Part shown: piece after piece, positions 53,864 through 63,522 of the stretch
Layout of the letters: the number at the start of each line of letters is the position of its first letter
Numbering within the stretch: position 1 is the first letter of the stretch
DNA from: Actinacidiphila alni
GTDB lineage: Bacteria; Actinomycetota; Actinomycetes; Streptomycetales; Streptomycetaceae
DNA: 64,000 nucleotides
Reading direction: 5' to 3'
Assembly (NCBI RefSeq): GCF_900112845.1
Contig: NZ_FONG01000001.1
Location: forward strand, 372,001-436,000
The notes under the pieces: model-generated
The model's input: only the letters and a program-made list of their open reading frames with translations
What the model was told of the DNA's origin: nothing
Database searches by the model: none
Translations under genes and position numbers: made by a program

Positions 53864-55366
53864 TCAGGAGATCGGATACAACTGCCCGGCGCCGTCGGGG
53901 CTCACCGCGGCGGTGAAATCGACTTCCCGGCCGTCCAGCGCGTAGCGGTACCTGCCCAGCTGACGCACCTCCGGGCGGCGCGCCAGGTACTTGATCATGG
54001 CGGCGCGCTCCTCCGGGCTGAGCCAGCTCGGCGGATCCGACACCCCGCGGAAGCCGCAGATGTCGGCCAGGTCGCGCAGCCACTCCAGCTGCTGGTCGGT
54101 GAGGAGATTGAGCCGCCGCCGGAAGTACACGACATCCGGGTCGACCTCGGCCAGCGGCGCCTGCCAGAGCCGGTGCACCGAGTTGGCCACCGCATTGCGC
54201 GCCATGGCGTCCGACGGGTCGTCGCTGGCGTAGTGCTGCCAGATCGGCGCCACATCGGGGCCGCTGCGCAGCCCGTCCAACAGGCCGAGCGACGGCAGCA
54301 GCACCGCGCCGCTGCCGAGCAGATAGACGTCCTCGCCCGCGATGGAGCGGATCAGCGTCAGCGCGTCCCGGTAGACCTGCTCCCGGTCGACCCCGTCGCC
54401 CCGCGGCGCCGGCGCGAGCGCGCCGTTGATGAAGTCCAGCTTGAGGTAGCGGAAGCCCCACTCGTGCACGATGCGGTGGATCATGACGGCGATGTGGTCG
54501 CGGGCCGCCGGCTTGGCCAGATCCAGCGCCCAGTAGCCGGTGCCCCAGTTGTAACCGGCCGTCACCGGCTGCCCGTTGGCGTCGCGGAGCAGCAACTCCG
54601 GCCGCTGCCGGGCGATGTCGGAGTCGGGCAGCGCGATGAAGGGCGCGAGCCACAGGCCCGGCACCATGCCCGCGTCGCTGATCCGGCCCGCGAGCGCGGC
54701 CATCCCCGAGGGGAATTTAGCGTTGGGGTGCCAGTCGCCGACCATGGTCTCCCAGCCGTCGTCCACCTGCACGACGTCGAACGGCAGCCCCCGCAAGTCC
54801 CCGAAGTCCTCGGCGAGTTGCTCCTCGGTGATGCCCTCGTAGTACGCGTACCAGGTGCACCACACATTGCCCGCCCGGCGGTCGCGGGCGCCGAGCCGAT
54901 CCGCGAGGTGCCGGGCGTAGGCGGCGAACACCTCCTGCTCGGGGCCGTAGGCCAGGAACCATGGGGCGGCCCCGGTCTCGTACCAGCCGGCCAGGGTGTC
55001 GGTGTCGGCGGACAGCCGCGGCACGCCGAGGCCGAGCGAGCCGAGCAGCAGGACGTCGCCGTCCGGGCCCTGGAGCGCGGCGACCGCGGAGGAGTGGTGG
55101 CGGTGCGGGTCGTCCCACCGCGGGTCGTCGGCGGTGACACGTCTGCGGGGGTCGGCGATCCGCAGCGGCGCCTCGGACAGCCGCCGCCAGCCGCACGGGC
55201 TCCACGAATTGTGGCCGTGCCGGTAGAACAGCGTGTCGCCGAGGGCGTGCAGCACGGCCACCCGACCGGGCGGCAGCAGCACGCCGCCCTCGACCGGTTC
55301 CGGCGCGCCGGAACCGCCCGACTCCACGGCGAACGTCCGTCCGGCCAGTTCCACGAGCAACGCCAT
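53864..55366 (-). CDS. GH36-like alpha-galactosidase (cytoplasmic)
   Basis: 500 residues, ATG 55366 after AAGGAG. No signal peptide, so it acts on imported sugar. A short N-terminal beta region leads into the GH-D clan barrel: WCTWYAYYEGITEEQLAEDF, the substrate loop VVQVDDGWETMVGDWHPNAK, nucleophile Asp in YLKLDFINGALAP, and an acid/base candidate Asp in LRSGPDVAPIW. It is shorter than classical GH36 (about 700), lacking most of the N-terminal super-sandwich. Alpha-galactosidase is the best guess; alpha-N-acetylgalactosaminidase or another alpha-glycosidase is possible. Confidence 0.85.
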   Translation of the reverse strand: MALLVELAGRTFAVESGGSGAPEPVEGGVLLPPGRVAVLHALGDTLFYRHGHNSWSPCGWRRLSEAPLRIADPRRRVTADDPRWDDPHRHHSSAVAALQGPDGDVLLLGSLGLGVPRLSADTDTLAGWYETGAAPWFLAYGPEQEVFAAYARHLADRLGARDRRAGNVWCTWYAYYEGITEEQLAEDFGDLRGLPFDVVQVDDGWETMVGDWHPNAKFPSGMAALAGRISDAGMVPGLWLAPFIALPDSDIARQRPELLLRDANGQPVTAGYNWGTGYWALDLAKPAARDHIAVMIHRIVHEWGFRYLKLDFINGALAPAPRGDGVDREQVYRDALTLIRSIAGEDVYLLGSGAVLLPSLGLLDGLRSGPDVAPIWQHYASDDPSDAMARNAVANSVHRLWQAPLAEVDPDVVYFRRRLNLLTDQQLEWLRDLADICGFRGVSDPPSWLSPEERAAMIKYLARRPEVRQLGRYRYALDGREVDFTAAVSPDGAGQLYPIS

Positions 55367-55468
55367 GACTCTCCTTAGGAGTGTGGTGAGTGAGTGCGGG
55401 GGACGGTCGCGGTGATCGGCAGGCGGCGCGGAGCGTCCCCCGGACCGCTCCGCAGCCGACCGGCGCCG

Positions 55469-56845
55469 CTACTTGAACATCCCGTTGACCGTGTCGTTCG
55501 CCTTCTTCAGCGCGCTCGCCGCGTCGCTCTTGCCGAGGATGACCGACTGGACGGCGTCCTGGACGGTCTGGCTGATCTCATTGCCGTGATCGGTGACCGG
55601 CAGGAAGTAGGTGCCGTTCGGCGCCGCGGCCTCGTCGGTGAACACATGCGCGTCCTGGCCCTTGGCCTTGTGCGCGGCCAGCGCCTTGGCGCTCGCCTCC
55701 TTGATCGCCGGGAACACCACGGCGTTCTTGGCGACGAGGTCCTGGCAGGAGCTGGAGCCGAGGAATTTCACCCACTGCCACGCCTGGTCCTTGTGCTTGG
55801 TGCCGGCGTAGATGGCGTTGGACAGGCCGTTGATCGGGGTCTTGCGGCCGGCCGGGCCGACCGGCAGCGGCGCGAAGGCGTACTTCTGCTTGGCGGTCGC
55901 GGACAGGTAGGAGTTGATGGTCCACGACCCCGCGACGGTGATCGCGCCCTGTCCGGCGTCCATCACCGCGTCCCGGCCGAGGGTCGACTGGGCGTCGAAC
56001 TTCGGCGAATAGCCCTTGTCGATCAGGTGCTTGAACCACTCGATGGTCTCGGCGAGCTTCGGGTCGTCGTAGTTGTAGTGGGTGCCCCACGGATTCTTGT
56101 CGACGAAGGTGAAGCCGTTGCTGGCCGCGAGGTCGCCCCAGCCGTTTTGGCCCTGCGAGCCGTCGGCCCATTCCGGCAGGAAGCCGTAGACCTTGACGTT
56201 GTTCTTGTCGAAGGCCGGGTCCAGGCCGTTGTGGCCGTTCTTGTCGACCGTGGCCTTGGCGATGGTCTGCTCAAGGGTGCCGCCGTCGGACGGGTTCCAG
56301 GTCAGGTCGGTGAGATTCGACGCCTGGATGCCCTGCTTGCCCAGCAGCGTGGTGTTGTAGACCAGCGCCATGGTGTCCCAGTCCTGCGGCAGCCCGTAGC
56401 GCTTGCCGTCCTTGACCCACAGGTCGGCGAGCCCCGCCTGATACTGCGTCAGGTCGACCTTGTCCTTGTCGACGTACGGCTGGATGTCCAGGATCTGGTT
56501 GCTGGTGGCGAACTGCGGATAGTACGACGCCTGGTCGGTCCAGACGTCCGGGGCGCTGCCGGAGGCGAGCTGGGTGGTGAGGTTCTGCCAGTACTCGTTC
56601 CACGCGGTCTGGGTGATCTTCACCGTGATGTCCGGGTTCGCGGCGTGGAAGGCGTCGGCGCACGCCTGGTACGAGGCGGTCTGGTTGTCGTCCCACAGCC
56701 AGTAGTTGATGGTCGTCTTGCCGCCGGAGGCGTCGTCGGAGCCGCTGCCGCCGCAGGCGGCCGTGGTGCCGACGAGGGCGAGGGTCAGCACCGCTCCCGC
56801 GGCCTTCGCGGAGTTTCTCGCGGAGAGTCTGATGGCGTGTCTCAT
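55469..56845 (-). CDS. Sugar ABC transporter substrate-binding lipoprotein
   Basis: 458 residues. Signal peptide with lipobox (AGAVLTLALVGTTAACGGSG) gives a membrane-anchored protein. The mature part is a family 1 extracellular binding protein (TINYWLWDDNQTASYQACAD, AANPDITVKITQTAWNEYWQ, GVPQDWD-like LPQDWDTMALVYNTTLLG). These bind oligosaccharides for CUT1 transporters. It is the third gene of the unit MalF-MalG-binding protein-GH36-ROK. Confidence 0.93.
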   Translation of the reverse strand: MRHAIRLSARNSAKAAGAVLTLALVGTTAACGGSGSDDASGGKTTINYWLWDDNQTASYQACADAFHAANPDITVKITQTAWNEYWQNLTTQLASGSAPDVWTDQASYYPQFATSNQILDIQPYVDKDKVDLTQYQAGLADLWVKDGKRYGLPQDWDTMALVYNTTLLGKQGIQASNLTDLTWNPSDGGTLEQTIAKATVDKNGHNGLDPAFDKNNVKVYGFLPEWADGSQGQNGWGDLAASNGFTFVDKNPWGTHYNYDDPKLAETIEWFKHLIDKGYSPKFDAQSTLGRDAVMDAGQGAITVAGSWTINSYLSATAKQKYAFAPLPVGPAGRKTPINGLSNAIYAGTKHKDQAWQWVKFLGSSSCQDLVAKNAVVFPAIKEASAKALAAHKAKGQDAHVFTDEAAAPNGTYFLPVTDHGNEISQTVQDAVQSVILGKSDAASALKKANDTVNGMFK

Positions 56846-56904
56846 TGGGGGAGTCCTCTGTGTGCGCGGGTGGGTACGTCGGTGGTCGGGCGGGCCGCCG
56901 TCGT

Positions 56905-57801
56905 CTACTTGATGCCGCTGAAGTTGAGCGACTGGACCAGCCGCTTGCCCAGGAAGATCAGCAGGACGAGTACCGGCAGGACCGAGAGCGTGGAGCCGGC
57001 CATCAGGCCGGTCCAGTCCGGCTGGGTGTTGGGGGACTGCTGCAGAAAGACGCCGAGGGCGACGGTCAGCACCCGGGTGTGTTCACCGCGTCCGACCAGC
57101 AGCGGCCACAGATAGTCCTTCCAGGCCCACACGGTGGTGGTCAGCCCGATGGTGATCAGCGGGCCGCGGCTCATCGGCACGATGATCCGCCAGAAGGCAC
57201 CCCAGCGGCCGACACCGTCGAGCACGGCGGCCTCCTCCACCTCCTTGGGGATGGAGAGGAAGAACTGGCGCAGGAAGAACACCGCGAAGGGCGTCATCAG
57301 CACGCTCGGCGCCACGAGTCCGAAGAAGGTGTTCATCAGGCCGAGGTTCTTGACCATCGTGAAGTTCGGCAGCAGCGTGAAGATCGGCGGGACCATCAGG
57401 GCCGCGACCAGGATGCCGAACAGGGCGTCCCGGAAGGGGAAGCGCAGCCGGGCGAAGGCGTAGCCGGCCATCGCGCAGAAGAAGGTCTGCGCGATCGCGA
57501 TCACCGCGCTGTAGATGATCGAATTCAGCGTGTACCAGAGGAAGTTGATCTGCGCCCCGGAGCCGCCGGCGGCGCGCGCCCGCTCCGCGCTCGTCATGCC
57601 CAGTACGCGTTTGAAGTTGATCAGCGTCGGGTGGTGCGGCCACAGCGCGTGCGAGTCGGCGAACAGGTCGCCGGCCGGGGTGAGCGCGGTGCGCACCATC
57701 CAGTAGAACGGGAACACCGTCACCAGCACCGCGGCGATCAGGATCGCCCAGGCCATGCCGCGGCCGATCCGCGAGCCCCGTCTTGCTGACATCGAAGACA
57801 T
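56905..57801 (-). CDS. Carbohydrate ABC transporter permease, MalG-like
   Basis: 298 residues, ATG 57801 after GGAGA. Six membrane segments start with GMAWAILIAAVLVTVFPFYW. The EAA loop with its conserved Gly reads KEVEEAAVLDGVGRWGAFWR. It forms the channel with the MalF-like partner encoded 14 bp upstream. As in most Streptomyces CUT1 systems no ATPase gene is in the unit; a shared MsiK-type ATPase elsewhere would supply energy. Confidence 0.94.
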   Translation of the reverse strand: MSSMSARRGSRIGRGMAWAILIAAVLVTVFPFYWMVRTALTPAGDLFADSHALWPHHPTLINFKRVLGMTSAERARAAGGSGAQINFLWYTLNSIIYSAVIAIAQTFFCAMAGYAFARLRFPFRDALFGILVAALMVPPIFTLLPNFTMVKNLGLMNTFFGLVAPSVLMTPFAVFFLRQFFLSIPKEVEEAAVLDGVGRWGAFWRIIVPMSRGPLITIGLTTTVWAWKDYLWPLLVGRGEHTRVLTVALGVFLQQSPNTQPDWTGLMAGSTLSVLPVLVLLIFLGKRLVQSLNFSGIK

Positions 57802-57814
57802 CGAATCTCCTGGC

Positions 57815-58765
57815 CTAACCGAGGTCCGAGCGCGAGGCGCGCAGCAGCCGCAGTTGTACGAAGGTGAGCAGGCCGAGGATGACCACGAGCACCATGGCGA
57901 CGGCGGAGGCGTAGCCCATGTGGAAGAACGTGAACGCCTGCTGGTAGATGTAGAAGTAGATGACCCGGGTCTCCGGGATCGGCGAGCCGCGGTAGACGAC
58001 GGCGACCGTGTCGAAGATCTGGAACGACCCGATCAGCGAGACCACCAGGACCAGTGCGAGGATCGGCCGCAGCAGCGGCAGCGTGATCCGGCGGAACATC
58101 CGGAACTCCCCGGCGCCGTCGACCACGGCGCTCTCGTACAGCTCCTGCGGGATCTGCAGCATCCCGGCGTAGAGCAGCAGCGCGGTGTAGCCGGTGTACG
58201 CCCAGGTGTTGACCAGGGCCACCGACGGCATCGCCCAGGTCGGCGAGTAGAAGGAGACCGTGCCGACGCCCATGCTGTGCAGCAGGTGGTTGGCGAAGCC
58301 GAGGTTGGCGTCCAGCAGCCACGCCCACAGCAGGCCGACGGTGACATTGGGCACCAGCCAGGGCAGCAGCAGCGTCGCGCGCAGCACCGCCGAGCGGGTC
58401 AGCCGGTGCATCAGGGCCGCGAGGCCGAGTGCCAGCACCGTCTGGGACACGATGTTGATGCCGACGTAATAGGCGGTGACCTTCAGCGAGTTCCAGAACT
58501 GGTCGTCGTGCAGCAGCTCGGAGTAGTTGTCCGAGCCCACGTACGACGGTGAGTTGAGAAGGCTGTAGTCGGTCACCGAGAACCACACGCCGCGGACGGT
58601 CGGATACACGTAGAAGACGGCGAATCCGATGAGGACCGGGGCGATGAACAGCGGCGCGACCCTTCGGTCGTCGCGCGGGCGCCTGGGTCTTCGGGCGGGG
58701 GCGCCGTGCCCGTCGCGGCTCGGGGCCGCCGCTTCGCCGGACGTCCAGCCGGTCAGCACGGTCAT
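57815..58765 (-). CDS. Carbohydrate ABC transporter permease, MalF-like
   Basis: 316 residues, ATG 58765 after GGAAGAGGAGG. The Arg-rich cytoplasmic start leads into TM1 (APLFIAPVLIGFAVFYVYPT). The EAA loop is QELYESAVVDGAGEFRMFRR. It is the first gene of the minus-strand operon, and its upstream region is shared with the first DUF4832 gene. Confidence 0.94.
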   Translation of the reverse strand: MTVLTGWTSGEAAAPSRDGHGAPARRPRRPRDDRRVAPLFIAPVLIGFAVFYVYPTVRGVWFSVTDYSLLNSPSYVGSDNYSELLHDDQFWNSLKVTAYYVGINIVSQTVLALGLAALMHRLTRSAVLRATLLLPWLVPNVTVGLLWAWLLDANLGFANHLLHSMGVGTVSFYSPTWAMPSVALVNTWAYTGYTALLLYAGMLQIPQELYESAVVDGAGEFRMFRRITLPLLRPILALVLVVSLIGSFQIFDTVAVVYRGSPIPETRVIYFYIYQQAFTFFHMGYASAVAMVLVVILGLLTFVQLRLLRASRSDLG

Positions 58766-58913
58766 CGGGCCTCCTCTTCCGGTCCATTGCTCTCGATCAT
58801 GGTTGTGACCCTTGCCACAGGCCGATCTGCACCTCAATAATGATGAAGCTCTTCGAAATTTTGTCAACACCTCCTCGTATCTACGAGGAAACAGACGAAG
58901 GGATTCCTGACCT
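58766..58913. promoter_or_regulatory. Divergent control region with operator-like palindrome
   Basis: The gap between the transporter operon and the DUF4832 genes contains the perfect palindrome CCTCGTA-TC-TACGAGG (58873-58888) and, 17 bp away, an AT-rich TTCGAAATTTTGTCAACA. The latter resembles NagC/Mlc-type ROK operator sequences. Placement between divergent genes suggests that one regulator, possibly the ROK protein at 52616, controls both sides. Confidence 0.5.
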
Positions 58914-60395
58914 GTGGTCACTCCCAGCCGCACACACCACACGGGTCGCACACGAAGACGGGGACTGTCGGTACTGGTCGCGCTGAGCACGCTGGTCGGC
59001 GGCGGCCTGCTGCTGCCGGGCGCCGCCTCGGCGCACGCCGCGCACCCGGGACGCCCGGGACATCCGGGATACCCGGGGCACCCGGCCCCCGCGTCCGCGC
59101 ACGGCTGGCGGCAGCTCGCGCCGGGCGCCACGCCGGAGGCCAACCCGCTGGAGGGCTTCATCCCCTACGCGGGCGACTACAGCACCTTCCCGTACGCGAT
59201 GGAGTGGTTCTACCTGCCGCTGAACGCGGTCATGACCGGCCCCGACACCTTCGACTGGGGCGCCCTCGACACACAGCTCGACACGATCGCCGCGCGCGGC
59301 CACCAGGCGGCCTTCCGCTTCTACCTGGACTACCCGGGCAAGCCCAGCGGCGTCCCGCGCTATCTGCTCGACGGCGGTCTAACCACGCACCCCTACCAGG
59401 ACTTCGGCAACAACGGCGTCAGCGTCTCACCCGACTACGACGACCCCGCCCTGGACTCCGCGCTCGACCGGTTCATCGCCGCGCTCGGCGCCCGCTACGA
59501 CGGCGACCCGCGGATCGGCTTCCTCCAGCTCGGGCTGCTCGGCTTCTGGGGCGAGTGGCACACCTACCCGCACGACGGGACGACACTGCCGGAGGACTGG
59601 TTCGCCTCACCGGCCGAACAGCGGCGCGTGCTGCGCGACTTCGACGCGGCCTTCGACACCACCAGGCTCCAGGCCCGCTACCCGAGCACGGACAACGCGG
59701 CGCTCGGCATGGGCTACCACGACGACTCCTTCGCGGTGGAGACCCTGCCCGGCACCGGCTGGCACTTCATGGACAAGGCGATCGCGGCGGGCACCACCGA
59801 CAAGTGGCGCACCCAACCGGTCGGCGGCGAACTGCGCCCCGAGATCCAGGGCTGCATCTTCGACGCGACCCCCGACTGCCCGGTCGTCGAGGACGGCGCG
59901 GACAACGACTTCGCCGCCAGCGTCGCCGCCACCCACGCCTCCTGGCTGCTCGACCAGTACGCCTTCGCCCCCGGCCACACCGGCGCCGACCGCGACCGGG
60001 CACTGGCCGGCGCGCAGTCGCTCGGCTACCGGCTGCGGGTCACCGCCGCCCGGACACAAGCCGGCGGCCGCTCCCTCACCGTCGGCGTCCGGATGGAGAA
60101 CACCGGCGTCGCACCGTTCTCCTACGACTGGCCGGTGCAGATCGCCGCGGTCGACAGCCGCGGCCGTATCGCCAGGACGTGGACCACGCCCTGGAAGCTG
60201 ACCGCGATCGAGCCGGGCGAACCCCGGCAGCTCACCGCGTCGCTCGGCGCGTCCGGGCTGCGGCCCGGTACGTACACGCTGGTCATGCGCGCCGCGAATC
60301 CGCTGCCGAACGGTGTGCCGCTGCGCTTCGCCAACGCCGACCAGGACCGCACCGTGAACGGCTGGCTGACCCTCGGTACGAACCGGGTCCGCTGA
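58914..60395 (+). CDS. Exported DUF4832-type protein, putative glycosidase (copy 1)
   Basis: 493 residues. Signal peptide RRRGLSVLVALSTLVGGGLL with cleavage at ASAHA, followed by a GHPGxP-repeat linker (HPGRPGHPGYPGHP). The main domain has NPLEGFIPY, RFYLDYPGKPSGVP, then RYDGDPRIGFLQLGLLGFWG continuing EWHTYP, and GGELRPEIQG. These read like barrel strands ending in acidic residues, as in TIM-barrel glycosidases. The C-terminal 120 residues form an Ig-like DUF4832 sandwich (VRMENTGVAPFSYDWPVQIA). The family has no assigned activity that I know of. The GTG at 58914 has only a distant ribosome site. Confidence 0.82.
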   Translation: MVTPSRTHHTGRTRRRGLSVLVALSTLVGGGLLLPGAASAHAAHPGRPGHPGYPGHPAPASAHGWRQLAPGATPEANPLEGFIPYAGDYSTFPYAMEWFYLPLNAVMTGPDTFDWGALDTQLDTIAARGHQAAFRFYLDYPGKPSGVPRYLLDGGLTTHPYQDFGNNGVSVSPDYDDPALDSALDRFIAALGARYDGDPRIGFLQLGLLGFWGEWHTYPHDGTTLPEDWFASPAEQRRVLRDFDAAFDTTRLQARYPSTDNAALGMGYHDDSFAVETLPGTGWHFMDKAIAAGTTDKWRTQPVGGELRPEIQGCIFDATPDCPVVEDGADNDFAASVAATHASWLLDQYAFAPGHTGADRDRALAGAQSLGYRLRVTAARTQAGGRSLTVGVRMENTGVAPFSYDWPVQIAAVDSRGRIARTWTTPWKLTAIEPGEPRQLTASLGASGLRPGTYTLVMRAANPLPNGVPLRFANADQDRTVNGWLTLGTNRVR

Positions 60396-60542
60396 CGCCC
60401 GACCGCCCACCCGCCCCCCCCCGATCCGTACGACCCTCGCGTATCAGCTCCACGTCCCACCCCACCCCCCCCGAGCCGGGGCTCCGGCGAGCCGCACAGC
60501 CGGAGCCCGGGTCCGCCACGCCTTCACCAGGAGGTCGGTTCC

Positions 60543-62570
60543 ATGCGTACCCTTGTGCCCCCACGTGTCCTGACGGCGGTGATCGCCCTGTGCACGGCCG
60601 TGGTCGCCATCGCCTTCACCGTGCTCCCGGCGAGCCCGGCCACCGCCACCACCGGCGCCGGCACGGCGGCGGCGAAAGCGAAAGCCGCCGCCGCGTTCAC
60701 CGCCGTGCCGCACGGTGTCCCGGCCCGGCCCGCGCCGCCGGCCACCCCCGATCCGTCGCTCCAGGACCACGCGCTGGCGTCGGCCCCCGGCCCGGTGGAC
60801 AACCCGCTGAAGGGCTTCGCGACCTTCTACTCGCCCGGCAGCGACGAGAACACCGGCTACCCGCACGCGCTGCAGTGGAGCTACTTCGGCCTGTCCGAGG
60901 TGATGACCGACCCGAACAACTGCGGCAGTTACAACTGGAGCATCGTCGACAACGCGCTCGACGAGATCGCCTCCTACGGCAACCAGGCCGCGATCCGCTT
61001 CTACATGGAGTATCCGGGCGGCACCGGCACCCACCCCGCCAACGCCATCCCGCACTGCTTCGACGGGCACGTCACGTACCGCACCAACACCCAGTGGGGC
61101 ACTACCAGCCCCGACTACGACAGCCCGTACCTGCTCGACGCACTGGACGCCTTCATCGCCGCCTACGGCGCCCGCTACGACGGCGACCCCCGCATCGGCT
61201 TCATCAACCTCGGCCTGATCGGGCTGTGGGGCGAATGGCACACCTGGCCGTACGACACCGACACCTCCTCGGACAGCTTCCCGAACTACATGCCCACCGA
61301 CGCGCACGCCGCCCGGGTCATCCAGGACTACGACAACGCCTTCCAGCACACCAAGCTGGAGGTGCGCTACCCGTCCTCCGGCGGCGGCGCCGCGAACGAC
61401 CTGGACATCGGCTACCACGACGACTCCTTCTGCTACCGCGAAGGCAGCCCGCTGGCGGGCGTCACCCTGCCGCAGTCGCTCGGCGGCGCCGACTACTCGC
61501 AACTGCAGGCCGACCTGAACGAAGGCACCGAGAACAAGTGGATCACCGACTCCATGGGCGGTGAGGTGCGTCCGGAGATCCAGCCGTCCGCCTTCTCCTC
61601 CTGGCCCGGCGGCTCGGGCCAGGTCGACAACATGAAGGCGTGCATCGAACTGGAGCACACCACCTGGAAGATCGACCAGGGCAGCCTCAGCTACTCGCCC
61701 ACCGACCCCAACGTCGGCGCCGCGGTCAGGCTGATGGGCTACGACCTCGGCGTCACCGACGCGTACTACAAGAACAGCGCGAGCGGGACGACGAACATCG
61801 GCGTCCGGATGACCAATGACGGTGTCGCGCCCTTCTACTACCCCTGGCAGGTCACCCTCGGCCTGAAGAACAGCAGCGGCAGCGTCGTCAAGACCTGGGA
61901 CACCCCCTGGGACCTGCGGACCGTCATGCCGCAGAAGATCCGCGCCTTCCCCGACTGGGGCGTCGGCTCCGACCCCACCTACCTCGACTACGGCTACCCG
62001 CAGTATTTCCAGACCGCCGTCGACCTGTCGTCCGTGGCCACCGGCTCCTACCAACTCGTGCTGCGGGTGAAGAACCCGCTGGAGTCGGTCAGCGCCAACG
62101 CCAAGAAACTGCGCTTCGCCAACGCCACCCAGAACGCCGACGGCTGGCTGGGCCTGGGCGCGATGACCGTCGGCTCCGGCGGCAGCACCGCCTCCGGCAG
62201 CTACGAGGCCGAGGCGTCCGGCAACACCCTCACCGGCGGCGCGGTGACCGCGACCTGCGCGGGCTGCTCCGGCGGCGCCAAGGTCGGCTACGTCGGCAAC
62301 GGCGCGACGCTCACCTTCACCGGAGTCGACGGCGGCAGCGGCGGCCCTGCCACGATCACCGTCCACTACGCGACCGCCGAGGACCGCACCGCCACCGTCG
62401 CCGTCAACGGCGGGACCGGGACGGCCGTCTCCTTCCCGTCCACCGGGGACTGGAACACCGTCGGTACGAAGACGGTCACGGTCGATCTGGCGGCGGGCGG
62501 CGGCAACACGATCACGATCGGCAATCCGTCCGGCTGGGCGCCCGACATCGACCGGATCACCCTGTCCTGA
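60543..62570 (+). CDS. Exported DUF4832-type protein with CBM35-like tail (copy 2)
   Basis: 675 residues, ATG after AGGAGG. Signal peptide PRVLTAVIALCTAVVAIAFT. The central region is homologous to copy 1: NPLKGFATFY, RFYMEYPGGTG, RYDGDPRIGFINLGLIGLWG followed by EWHTWP, and GGEVRPEIQP. Its Ig-like part is VRMTNDGVAPFYYPWQVTLG. It adds a C-terminal CBM35-like beta-sandwich of about 130 residues (SYEAEASGNTLTGGAVTATC ... NPSGWAPDIDRITLS). The two paralogues probably act on related linkages, copy 2 bound to its polymer through the tail. Confidence 0.85.
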   Translation: MRTLVPPRVLTAVIALCTAVVAIAFTVLPASPATATTGAGTAAAKAKAAAAFTAVPHGVPARPAPPATPDPSLQDHALASAPGPVDNPLKGFATFYSPGSDENTGYPHALQWSYFGLSEVMTDPNNCGSYNWSIVDNALDEIASYGNQAAIRFYMEYPGGTGTHPANAIPHCFDGHVTYRTNTQWGTTSPDYDSPYLLDALDAFIAAYGARYDGDPRIGFINLGLIGLWGEWHTWPYDTDTSSDSFPNYMPTDAHAARVIQDYDNAFQHTKLEVRYPSSGGGAANDLDIGYHDDSFCYREGSPLAGVTLPQSLGGADYSQLQADLNEGTENKWITDSMGGEVRPEIQPSAFSSWPGGSGQVDNMKACIELEHTTWKIDQGSLSYSPTDPNVGAAVRLMGYDLGVTDAYYKNSASGTTNIGVRMTNDGVAPFYYPWQVTLGLKNSSGSVVKTWDTPWDLRTVMPQKIRAFPDWGVGSDPTYLDYGYPQYFQTAVDLSSVATGSYQLVLRVKNPLESVSANAKKLRFANATQNADGWLGLGAMTVGSGGSTASGSYEAEASGNTLTGGAVTATCAGCSGGAKVGYVGNGATLTFTGVDGGSGGPATITVHYATAEDRTATVAVNGGTGTAVSFPSTGDWNTVGTKTVTVDLAAGGGNTITIGNPSGWAPDIDRITLS

Positions 62571-62655
62571 GCCAGGCCCCCGTTCCGCGCCCGGCGGCGG
62601 GACGCGGCGGCCCGCCCGCCCGTCCCGCCCCGGGCGCCCACCCACCGGAGCAGCC

Positions 62656-63522
62656 ATGCTGGCCCGCGAACGGCACCGCACCATCCTCGCCCTGCTGGGC
62701 AGCCGCGGCGGTGCGAGCAATCACGAACTCACCCGCATCCTCGGGGTGTCGGAGAGCACGGTCCGCCGCGACCTGACCGACCTCGACCGGCGCGGCGCGC
62801 TGCGCCGGGTGTCCGGCGGTGCGCTCCCGCTCGACACCACCCGGGCCGACCTGCCACCGCCGCCGCCCAGGACGTACGGCATCGCCCGCGCCGCCGCCGC
62901 GGTCGCGGAACCGGGCTCGACCGTCGCCGTCTCCGGCGGCGCCCACACCGCCGCCCTGGCCAAGGCGCTCGCCAGGGTGGCGGACCTGACCGTCGTCACC
63001 ACCTCGACGGCCGTCGCCGACACCCTTTTCGCGGCGGTGCCGGTCGGCGGGCCGCACCGCGAGCACATCGTCGTCGGCGGGATCAGCACCGGCGACGGGC
63101 AGGTGGGGGAGCTGGCACTGGCCGCGATCCGGTCGCTGCACGTCGACACGCTGTTTCTGGCGGTGCACGGTGTGCACGGCATCCTCGGGGTGCACGGCAG
63201 GCCGGGCGGCGGCGAGTTCACCGCCGCCTCGCAGCCGGCCGCCGAGACCGGCCGGGCGCTGGTCGCCGCCGCCCGGCAGGTCGTCGTGCTCGCCGACCAC
63301 ACCACGTGGGGGCGGGCCGGGACCGCCGCCGTCGCCCGCCTGGACCGCGCGGACATCGTCGTCAGCGACAGCGCGCTGCCCGCCGACGCCCGGGCCGTAC
63401 TGACCGCCCACACTGGGCAGTTGATCCTCGCCGACCCGCGCGCGCCCCGGCAGACGCGGCGCCCCCGCACCCACCCCTCGTCCGCGCACCCGCACGGACC
63501 CACCCCGTGGAGAACACGATGA
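62656..63522 (+). CDS. DeoR family transcriptional regulator
   Basis: 288 residues, ATG after CCGGAGC. The DeoR helix-turn-helix is clear (ARERHRTILALLGSRGGASN, ILGVSESTVRRDLTDLDRRG, LRRVSGGALP). The C-terminal sugar-phosphate-sensing domain follows (TVAVSGGAHTAALAKALA, VVTTSTAVADTL, VVVLADHTTWGR). DeoR proteins usually respond to a phosphorylated sugar of the pathway. The stop overlaps the start of the oxidoreductase gene (ATGA), so the two are coupled. Confidence 0.93.
   Translation: MLARERHRTILALLGSRGGASNHELTRILGVSESTVRRDLTDLDRRGALRRVSGGALPLDTTRADLPPPPPRTYGIARAAAAVAEPGSTVAVSGGAHTAALAKALARVADLTVVTTSTAVADTLFAAVPVGGPHREHIVVGGISTGDGQVGELALAAIRSLHVDTLFLAVHGVHGILGVHGRPGGGEFTAASQPAAETGRALVAAARQVVVLADHTTWGRAGTAAVARLDRADIVVSDSALPADARAVLTAHTGQLILADPRAPRQTRRPRTHPSSAHPHGPTPWRTR

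Noticed and set aside
50037-55378. Very long plus-strand open frames (700-1080 codons) opposite metE, the ROK gene and the GH36 gene
   Set aside because: They are antisense shadows created by extreme third-position GC bias. Composition is Arg/Gly/Val-rich, with no domains and no ribosome sites, and they lie opposite well-supported genes and the riboswitch.
60444-62720. 758-codon minus-strand frame opposite the second DUF4832 gene
   Set aside because: Low-complexity Gly/Val/Arg translation without motifs; the opposite strand encodes a protein clearly homologous to its neighbour.
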